Assembly (NCBI RefSeq): GCF_017115045.1
Contig: NZ_JABXKK010000045.1
Coordinates: forward strand, 1-60,915
Direction: 5' to 3'
Length of the DNA: 60,915 nt
Source of the DNA: Nostoc sp. NMS8
GTDB lineage: Bacteria; Cyanobacteriota; Cyanobacteriia; Cyanobacteriales; Nostocaceae
Part shown: piece after piece, positions 26,878-35,500 of the stretch
Position numbering within the stretch: position 1 is the stretch's first letter
Layout of the letters: each line of letters opens with the position of its first letter
Program-made: the position numbers and the translations under genes
The notes under the pieces: generated by a model
The model's database searches: none
What the model saw: only the letters and a program-made list of their open reading frames with translations
What the model was told of the DNA's origin: nothing

Positions 26878-27882
26878 CTATTTCACCAAACTTTGAATAT
26901 CTGTTTTTTGCAGCCATTCATGTGTTAACTGCATTCCTGATTCTAAGTCAATTTTTGGTTTATAATTTAACAGACTTTGGGCTTTGACAATAGAACAAGC
27001 GTAAGGACGAGTCATAAAATCTATAGACTCTGGTAAAATATCAACTTTTTTCCGAAAAAGTTTTTGCCCTTGAACACGTAGCTTGAGAAACAACTTAATT
27101 TCATCCTTCGATAATGAAAGGGGTGCTTGTAACCCTTCCATTGCTGCTAAACGCATAAAATACTCTTTCCAAGAAGTTTCTTGTCCGTCGGTAATATTAA
27201 ATATTTCACCGTAGGTTTCTTTTTCCACCGCCAGAAAGATGCCATCAATCAGGTTATCTATATATACATGATTGATTACTCCTTTACCATCATTGGCACA
27301 GGCAAATAATTTTTGACGCATCATCAGAATTGGTCTGACTATCCAGGGGATACTTCCAGGGCCGTAAATATCTCCCGCTCGAATAACAATGATGCCAAAG
27401 TCTGAGGAATTATTCAGTTCTAACACTGCTGTTTCAGCTTCTATTTTCGTTTGACAGTAGGGATTATTCTCGCCAGATAGTGGCCCGGATTCTGTAACAC
27501 CATTAGGATAGTTGAAACCGTAAACCATCACACTGGATAGATGCACAAATGTTTTTACGCCAGCCTGTTTAGCGGCTTTAGCCATGTTGACAGCACCGCC
27601 AACATTAATATCACGAAAATGGCTAATTGCACCAGCTTCTTCGGCAATTTGATCTGTATGTAAAACGATATCTACACCCTGACAAGCTTTTTGAGCAATA
27701 GCAGAATCGGTGATACTACCAATAATTACCTCAACACCTAAATCCTGTAATTTTTTGCTCTTTTCTGTAGAACTTTGTAATCCACGAACTTTCATTCCCT
27801 GCGCTATTGCTAATTCTGCTGTACGCAAACCGACAAATTCATCAATTGCAGTAATTAGAAGAGTTTTGTTGTTGAGGTTCAT
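26878..27882 (-). CDS. hgdA: NAD-dependent epimerase of heterocyst glycolipid formation
   Basis: The 334-residue product is an extended SDR: it starts LLITAIDEFVGLRTAELA instead of a strict GxxGxxG. It then has LHTDQ, the VHLSSVMVYG segment and YCQTK as the YxxxK pair (about 149-153). HgdA of PCC 7120 (all5345) was reported as a UDP-galactose 4-epimerase needed for normal glycolipid composition and diazotrophic growth. The synteny with hgdB and hgdC and the SDR family fit. The relaxed glycine motif in the nucleotide fold (TAIDEFVG) is notable. Ninety bases separate it from hgdC, so the three hgd genes are probably one unit, hgdB-hgdC-hgdA. Confidence 0.82.
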   Translation of the reverse strand: MNLNNKTLLITAIDEFVGLRTAELAIAQGMKVRGLQSSTEKSKKLQDLGVEVIIGSITDSAIAQKACQGVDIVLHTDQIAEEAGAISHFRDINVGGAVNMAKAAKQAGVKTFVHLSSVMVYGFNYPNGVTESGPLSGENNPYCQTKIEAETAVLELNNSSDFGIIVIRAGDIYGPGSIPWIVRPILMMRQKLFACANDGKGVINHVYIDNLIDGIFLAVEKETYGEIFNITDGQETSWKEYFMRLAAMEGLQAPLSLSKDEIKLFLKLRVQGQKLFRKKVDILPESIDFMTRPYACSIVKAQSLLNYKPKIDLESGMQLTHEWLQKTDIQSLVK

Positions 27883-27972
27883 ATATTAGTGGGTATGCCA
27901 ATTTTGGATTTTGGATTAAAATAAAAGCCTAGTAAACTGTGGTGGAAGCTTACTTAGAGTAATTTATCTTGC

Positions 27973-29151
27973 TTAGAAAATATCTCCCGGATCTGCGGAG
28001 CGGAGTTTATTGATAGCAAGTGCCCCAGAAGTGATGCACATTAAAACTGTTGAGGTTAAAACAAGCACTGCATTATTATTAGTCATTACTATGGGTAGTT
28101 TAGTTGCATCTGCTGCAAAACTGTACAACAACACAGAAGTAATAAATCCTGGGATGTAACCTAAGATTGCCAAAATTAAAGCTTGCTGAAATACCACATT
28201 CAACAAATATCTATTGGCGTAACCTATGGCTTTTAAAGTCGCATAAGCAACAAATTGGGTAGCAATATTGCTGTAAAGAATTTGATAAACAATTACTACA
28301 CCAACAACCGCAGCCATTGTCAACATCAAATTAAGTATAAAACCAATGGGTGTTCTAACAGCCCAATATTTTTTCTCAAAATCAATGAAGCCTTGACGTG
28401 TGAAAATTTGAACATCATTAGGCAATGTTGCTTGCAAATTCTTCAGTACGTTTTCTGGATTAGTACCAGGTTTGAGGGAAATCAAACCGATATCGATCAT
28501 ATCTGCCGGACGACTATTGGGATTTATCCTCAAGAAAGTTGAGTCACTGACAAGTAAATTGCCGTCTACCCCAAAGGAAGGCCCTAAGGTGAATAAGCCA
28601 CCAATTCTAACTTTATAGCCAATTAATGAATTGAAGGGAAATATTTCAACTGTTTGTGTAGTATCTCCCGCATTAAATTTTTCAGCTATTGGACCAAACT
28701 CTGGACGAGAACCCCGATCAAAAAGCATGACATCGGGAATTTTGAGTTTGTCTAAATTTTTCTCAACTTCCGGGAGATTTATCACAGGTTTACCTGGATC
28801 GAAACCAATAACATATATTGAATATTTCTCACCAGTTGCCGGATTTTTTAGTTTGGCAAATTGCAAATACATTGGGCTAACTGACTCTACGCCATCAAAC
28901 CCTAGAGATTGGTATAAACGAGTCCGCGAAAAGCTTTGATTTGAGGTCAAAGATTTATATTGCGAACTAACTAAAAATAAATCTCCCTTGAGATTTTGAT
29001 GTACTGCGGTTGCGCTGGAATAGAGTGCATCTTGAAAACCAAGTTGCACAAACATGAGCAGCACAATAAAACCAATCCCGGCTACAGCTACTAGTAAACG
29101 AACTTTTTGCTGGGCTAGCTGTAGCCATGCTAAAGGAATTTTGAAAATCAT
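27973..29151 (-). CDS. hgdC: DevC-like ABC permease of heterocyst envelope formation
   Basis: The 392-residue product has an N-terminal helix (about 18-38), a large periplasmic domain (about 40-265) and three C-terminal helices (about 270-375), the MacB/FtsX-like topology of DevC permeases. Its start, FKIPLAWLQLAQQKVRLLVA, is typical of the DevC family. HgdC (all5346 in PCC 7120) works with HgdB and is needed for the proper glycolipid layer. No ATPase gene (devA type) follows, as in PCC 7120, so an ATPase encoded elsewhere must drive it. Confidence 0.88.
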   Translation of the reverse strand: MIFKIPLAWLQLAQQKVRLLVAVAGIGFIVLLMFVQLGFQDALYSSATAVHQNLKGDLFLVSSQYKSLTSNQSFSRTRLYQSLGFDGVESVSPMYLQFAKLKNPATGEKYSIYVIGFDPGKPVINLPEVEKNLDKLKIPDVMLFDRGSRPEFGPIAEKFNAGDTTQTVEIFPFNSLIGYKVRIGGLFTLGPSFGVDGNLLVSDSTFLRINPNSRPADMIDIGLISLKPGTNPENVLKNLQATLPNDVQIFTRQGFIDFEKKYWAVRTPIGFILNLMLTMAAVVGVVIVYQILYSNIATQFVAYATLKAIGYANRYLLNVVFQQALILAILGYIPGFITSVLLYSFAADATKLPIVMTNNNAVLVLTSTVLMCITSGALAINKLRSADPGDIF

Positions 29152-29198
29152 GGATTTATTTGTTATTTGTCATACCCTGCGGGAAGGCAAAGCGCCTA

Positions 29199-29230
29199 TG
29201 TCATTTGTCATTTGTCATTGGTCATTTGTG
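29199..29230. repeat. Heptamer tandem repeat (tttgtca)
   Basis: Four to five units of tttgtca with one tttggtca-like variant lie in the 106-base gap between hgdB and hgdC. This STRR-type array sits inside an operon. Confidence 0.6.
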
Positions 29231-29257
29231 AATGACTAATAACTAATGCCTAATAGA

Positions 29258-30466
29258 CTAAATATGAATGGCAACATCCACTTGTAAATTGGTTAAACGG
29301 GCGACCTTTTCACTATCTGCGGCATTATCAATGGAGATTTTGACCTCAATTATTCTGCGGTCTGTATCTGAACTAGGGTTAAGGCTAAAGATGCTTTGCT
29401 TGTCAACTTGCCAACCAATCTCTTTGACAGTTCCTTTTAATGTTCCGGTAAATGCAGTGCTGTTAATGGTGGCTTTTTGTCCTACACGCACTTTTTGAAC
29501 ATCGGTTTGATACACCTCTGCAATCACATACATTTGAGATGTCTTACCTATTTCAGCAAATCCTCGGCTGGTGCTGATGACTTCTCCAGTTTTGGCGTGA
29601 ATTTTCAAAATTTTGCCATTGATGGGAGATTTGATATAACTTAAATCCAAGTCGGCTTTTGCTTGTTGCACAGAAGTTGTTGCACTGTTGACTTCGGTTT
29701 GTGCAACTTGAACATCTACACCACGCACTTCGCCTATACTCTTGAGTTGCGCTTCTGCTTGTTTGCGTTGTTCTTGGTATGTGTCTTGAGTCCGCTTGAG
29801 GGTGGCTTGCGCTTCTGTTAACTGCTGTTGTGTAGTCTTTAGTTGCAAAGCTTTGGTATCTGCTATGGAAGCCGCGATCGCACCTTGTCTATATAATTGC
29901 TGATAGCGATTATTCTCGGCTTGAGCATTATCTACTTCCGCCTGGATGCGGTCGATTGTCGCCTGTTGTGTCGCAACATCCCCTTTATATTGTGGCTCTA
30001 ACCGGGCAATTACAGCCTTTTGAGCATCGACATCTCCCGTTTTACCTCCAGATTTCACCTGCGCTAGTTTAGCTTTGGCAACTTGCAACTGGTCTAAAGC
30101 CTGTTGTAATGCGGTTCTAGAACGACCATAATTTTCTAAATAGGCTAATAATTGCCCTGCATTAACCGCATCTCCTTCTTTGACCAACAATCTGTCTACT
30201 CGTACCCCATTATTTGAAGCAGGAGCAGTCAAAGAAGTTACTTCACCTTCTGGCTCTAAACGTCCTAAGGCTGTCACAGCAAGTTTTGCAGGTGTGGCAG
30301 CTTTTGGAGGGTTGGCTGGCGCTGTCACAACTTTCGGTTTAGACCAATAGGGTGTCAAACTATAGAAAGCGATTAATCCAGCCGCTAAAGTCAGAGAAGC
30401 TGCTAAAATTAGTTGCGATCGGCCTACAGGTTTTGTGAATAATCGACTTTCTTTATTTACTGCCAT
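29258..30466 (-). CDS. hgdB: DevB-like membrane fusion protein (HlyD family)
   Basis: The 402-residue product has one N-terminal membrane helix (about 18-42), a lipoyl-like half (VTALGRLEPEGEV, VKEGDAVNAGQLLAYL), a long coiled-coil hairpin (about 115-265) and the second lipoyl half with LSYIKSPINGKILKIHAKTGE. The beta-barrel domain closes the protein. It is the periplasmic adaptor of a DevBCA-type exporter that connects to TolC. In PCC 7120 hgdB (all5347) heads this cluster. It is the first gene of the minus-strand arm, so its promoter must lie in the 2 kb gap to hglE. Confidence 0.88.
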   Translation of the reverse strand: MAVNKESRLFTKPVGRSQLILAASLTLAAGLIAFYSLTPYWSKPKVVTAPANPPKAATPAKLAVTALGRLEPEGEVTSLTAPASNNGVRVDRLLVKEGDAVNAGQLLAYLENYGRSRTALQQALDQLQVAKAKLAQVKSGGKTGDVDAQKAVIARLEPQYKGDVATQQATIDRIQAEVDNAQAENNRYQQLYRQGAIAASIADTKALQLKTTQQQLTEAQATLKRTQDTYQEQRKQAEAQLKSIGEVRGVDVQVAQTEVNSATTSVQQAKADLDLSYIKSPINGKILKIHAKTGEVISTSRGFAEIGKTSQMYVIAEVYQTDVQKVRVGQKATINSTAFTGTLKGTVKEIGWQVDKQSIFSLNPSSDTDRRIIEVKISIDNAADSEKVARLTNLQVDVAIHI

Positions 30467-32501
30467 ATTTTCATTCCAATTCTGCTTTTTTAGGGGATAA
30501 CCTGGTTATATTTAGTCGATTACAATAGACTCATCCGCAAATTACTAAGAGGCTTTTCCTCTAGATTTTCTACCTTAATCAAGTGGATGAATCTAAATTG
30601 GTTTTATATGATTTTTGTACGCTTTTACCGCCCAAACTTACTATTGTGGCGTGAAAATTAATGGCGTGTTACTTCAAAGCTTCCTAAGTTATATCCTAAT
30701 TTGATATCTATTCCAGTAGCGTAAAATACAATCCCGCTAGCCAGAAAACTTAATTCTCAAAAACAATGAAGCGCTAATAAAAGTGAGATCAAAGGTTGGA
30801 TAAACTTGTTATTAAGTATCGCGTGAAAATTGAGCTTTGTCAACCAATTAAATTCGCATAAGTCTTGATTCTCTCACTAAAATTTTCATCATAGTTGGAT
30901 TAGAGACTGAAGTATTTACTTATTACTAATTTATTGTCTAGCAATTGAATACCAACCAATAGTTAGTTATTAAGCAGATTTGATATTACTAACAGATTAT
31001 TATTAACAAGGTTGTGTACTATAAAACATTCTTGTAGCGATTTGTAGTAGGGGTAGTACCATGCGGGCAGCCGCTTTGCATCTACATGAATTACCTCTAC
31101 TATGAACACTGGAATTGATTGATTGCAGAGCGGGTAAATGTAAACTCTGAGCTTTGTTTTCGGTTAACTTTTTACTGGAGACTCATTTTACCCATATTAT
31201 GTTTAGCAAGGAACATACTAAAAATTAACATTTGCTTTATAAATAACTGCTTTACTTCTTAACTTGACTTATATTGAAAAATGACCAACAACTTTAGTTA
31301 AATTATGATGTTTTTCTGAGAAAAAATACTTATGCTTATTCAATTTATCTATGTATTCATTGAATTGTTATACCGTTTCTTTGTGAAGCTGCATATAATT
31401 CAATGCGCTTGGGTTTTCGAGACGCGATAAATAACTGTCCCCCGATGCCTTGGCTACGATGTACACAAGTCGAAAAAATCTTGATTCTCGATTGTTTTTT
31501 GGTTGTTCTTGTTCCCATACTCTGCATGGGAATGCCTGATTAGGGGCTGCCCTCCAGTCAGATATTGAGTCATAAACTCAATGAATGCATTCCCAGGCGG
31601 AGCCTGGCAACGAGGAAATGGATAAGAGAATCCTCACACATTTATAGAGTCATAAATTATACTTTTCTGATGATTTTTATTCAAAATTCACCTCAGTAAT
31701 AGTATCGGGTTATTTATAAAATAACTTTAAAGGAATGATTTAGTTTCTGTAAAGTGTGTTATTGTTTTTATTAATTCAATGCCTTAAAGTAGTTATACAA
31801 ACTAGTTATTTAATTGATATTTTGAAATTAAAAATAACTAAAGATAACTGCTTTGTAACCACCTTACGATCGTTTAATTACTTTTTCAACTTGCATAAAC
31901 TCGGATTAAAGGTGGTGTCTTTTCTGTAACGAACTTGGCAACTTTACTGGGTCAAATACCATAAAATATGTTATCCCGGACGTTGAAACTAGCTATGACA
32001 TTCATCAAGATACAGAACGTTGTCATTAGCACCAGTTATATTGTTGTGGTTGGGCTAGATAATCAAACGGTTTCGGGTGAAAAAACGCTTCTGTTCTCTT
32101 AGCTACTCCTCAGTTTTCATCGCTCCAGTAGGATACCATTGCTCAAAACATTTTAGATTTTGGATTTTGGATTTTTTTGGTTCATCCTGCACTTATTGTA
32201 GGTGAAACAAATCTAAAAGACACTTTAAGACTCGCTAACACAAATCTAAAATCCCAAATTGATTGACCCAATATTAAGAGTTTAGCGTTGTATAACATTT
32301 TTTCGCGATGTCTACGACGGGCTACGCCTACGCTGCGTACCAAAATTGCCTTCTAAGGCTTTATGAGGGCAGTATGTATCGTGTGGCGTCGATTTGGAGG
32401 CAGATAGAATAGCTAGCTGCTAACAAGACGAGAGATTTTCATTATTTAGTAGGCAACAGAAATTACTGTAACTACACAATCCACAGTACTAACTATGCCC
32501 T
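30467..32501. promoter_or_regulatory. Two-kilobase divergent gene-free region between hgdB and hglE
   Basis: No frame of coding character exists on either strand. The region must hold the divergent promoters of the two glycolipid arms. It contains an inverted-repeat pair (31508-31535 / 31587-31614), a heptamer array attttgg (about 32154-32180) and the common repeat text gcgatgtctacgacgggctacg (near 32300, shown in part). I found no convincing GTA-N8-TAC NtcA/DevH site by eye. In PCC 7120 the locus numbers between hgdB and hglE imply additional ORFs that are absent here. Confidence 0.5.
31508..31614. repeat. Dispersed inverted-repeat pair, second copy
   Basis: Arm cttgttcccatactctgcat... (31508-31535) faces gcattcccaggcggagcct... 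(31587-31614). The same family is at 21865-21970. Confidence 0.6.
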
Positions 32502-35500
32502 ATGTCTGCTTATTCAATTGATACTGCCTTAGCGGAGTTAGAGAGCCTTGTCAATAATTGTGAACAGGCTGTGATGAGGTCTATTGAGGAAAAAAAAATG
32601 AAGTCAGATAAGCCAAATAAATCAGTGTCAACCAATAAAATCAACAGACAATTACAACACAATCCTATCGCCATCGTTGGTATGGCTTCTCTATTACCTA
32701 AAGCTAGAAATTTACGAGAATACTGGCAAAATATTGTAAACAAAATTGACTGTATTACTGATGTTCCTTCCACTCACTGGAGCGTGGAAGATTATTACGA
32801 TCCGAATCCCAGAACTACTGAAGATAAAACCTACTGTAAAAGAGGCGGGTTTCTTCCAGAGGTTGATTTTAACCCGATGGAATTCGGTATACCACCCAGC
32901 ATTTTAGAAGTCACAGATGTATCGCAACTATTAAGCTTAGTGGTTGCGAAAGAGGCAATGGAAGATGCAGGTTATGGCGAAAAACGTGATTTTAACCGCG
33001 AAATGGTTGGGGTAATCTTAGGCGTGGCTATGGCCAAGCAATTAGGAATGCCACTTTCAGCCAGGTTGGAATATCCGATTTGGGAAAAAGCGCTCAAAAG
33101 CAGTGGTTTATCTGACGAAGATACCCAAAAAATCGTTGAAAAAATCAAAAGCGCTTACGTTAAATGGGATGAGAACGCTTTTCCTGGAATGTTAGCTAAC
33201 GTAGTCGCGGGTAGAATTGCCAATCGCCTAAATTTTGGCGGGATGAATTGTGTAGTTGATGCCGCTTGTGCTAGTTCCTTCGGTGCTTTAAAAATGGCAA
33301 TTAGTGAGCTAGTTGAGCATCGTTCTGACATGATGCTAACTGGTGGTGTTGATACCGATAACACCATCATGGCTTACATCTCTTTCAGTAAAACGCCAGC
33401 AGTTTCTCCCAGTGAGAGTGTTAAACCTTTCGATGCAAAATCTGATGGGATGATGCTGGGTGAAGGTATTGGGATGATTGTCCTCAAACGGTTAGAAGAT
33501 GCGGAACGGGACAACGATAAAATATATGCCGTAATTAAAGGTATTGGTACTTCCAGCGATGGGCGCTACAAGAGCATTTATGCTCCCCGCAAAGAAGGTC
33601 AAGTTAAAGCCTTAGAACGTGCTTATGAAGATGCTGGCTTCTCTCCCGCAACTGTTGGTTTGATGGAAGCACATGGCACTGGTACAATGGCTGGAGATCC
33701 GACAGAATTCGGTTCTTTAAAAGACTTCTTTGATGTACATGATGATAAAAAGCAGCACATCGCTTTGGGTAGTGTGAAATCACAAATCGGACACACAAAA
33801 GCGGCTGCGGGTGCGGCGAGTTTGATTAAAACTGCTTTGGCTTTACATCACAAAGTATTACCGCCGACAATTAACATTACCGAGCCGAACCCCAAACTCA
33901 ACATTAAAAATTCATCCTTTTATTTGAATACCGAAACCAGACCTTGGATTCGTCCAGAAGGGGAAGCGCCAAGACGCGCGGGTGTAAGTTCCTTTGGCTT
34001 TGGCGGAACAAACTATCACGTCGTTTTGGAAGAATATGAAGCCGACCAAAATGAGGCTTACCGCTTACACAGTGGTGCTAGTGAAGTGCTGTTGTTTGCT
34101 CCCACGGTAGAGGAATTGTTGAGCAAATCGGAAGAGATTTTAGGTAAGTTGCGTTCACGAAGTGACTCCGCAGGAGTATCGCCTGAAGCACGTACACATT
34201 ACGCACAATTAGTTAATGAGTGCAAATCACAACAAATTCCCCTCTCTGCTCCCCGGTTTGGGTTTGTCGCTGAGAATCTAGAAGAAGCTTGCAAGTTTCT
34301 GCAAACTAGCATTGATTGGCTGAAACTCAAAGGTTCAGCAGCATCTTGGGAGCATCCCCAAGGGATTTATTACCGCGCCTCTGGTATGGAGTTGGGCGGA
34401 AAAGTTGTCTCTCTATTTTCTGGTCAAGGTTCGCAATACCTGGAGATGGGACGCGAACTGGTGATGAATTTTCCTTTGATGCGCCGTCTGCATGGTTATA
34501 TGGATAGCCTGTTGCTCAAAGATAATTTGCAGCCGCTTTCAGAAATCGTTTTCCCTCATCCTGTGTTTGGAGAGGCAGAAAAGAATGTCCAAATTGCTGC
34601 CTTGCAACGCACAGAATACGCTCAACCAGCCATTGGGGTATTGAGTGCAGGGATGTACAGCATACTGCAACAAGCTGGGTTTAAGTCAGATTTTGTGGCG
34701 GGACATAGCTTCGGTGAACTAACAGCGCTATGGGCTGCGGGGGTTTTGAGTACGGAAGATTACCTGTTCTTAGTGAAAGCTAGGGGTCAGGCAATGGCTG
34801 CACCCGAAGATCCTGATCATGATGCGGGTAGTATGCTGGCTGTCAAAGAAGATATCAGCAAAGTGGAAGCAGTGCTGAAGCATTTTCCGCAAGTTGCGAT
34901 CGCTAATCAAAATTCTCCGACTCAATTTGTCTTGGCTGGGCCTACCGCAGAAATAGCGAAAGTCAGAGAGATTTTACACGAGAAAGGATATACAGCTGTA
35001 TTGTTACCTGTTTCAGCAGCGTTCCATACACCGCTAATCGCCTTTGCTCAAAAATCCTTTGCGATCGCAACCAAGTCTGTCAAATTCCAAAGCCCCAAAA
35101 TCCCTGTTTACAGCAACGTCACCAGTAAGCAGTATCCCAAAGAAGCCCAAGGTATTCAAAAGATTCTGGAAACGCACCTTTCCAACTCAGTGCTGTTTAA
35201 ACAGGAAATTGAAAATATCTATGCGGAGGGTGGTACTTGCTTCGTGGAATTTGGGCCAAGGAGAATTCTGAGCAACTTGGTGAAAGAGATTCTTGGCGAT
35301 CGCCCACATATTACCGTATCTTTGAACCCCAGCGCTCAAAAGAATAGCGATCGCTCTTTGCGAGAAGCAGTTGTGCAATTGCGAGTAATTGGTTTGGCTT
35401 TGAATAACCTCGATCCTTACCACCTTCCCCAAACTATCCCTCCAGTTGAGACGAAGAAGACATTAAATGTGCGTTTAAACGGCATCAACTACAGATCCGA

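Noticed and set aside
30467..32501. NtcA site GTA-N8-TAC upstream of hglE or hgdB
   Set aside because: By eye only GTA-N7-TAC and other near matches were found; not supportable.
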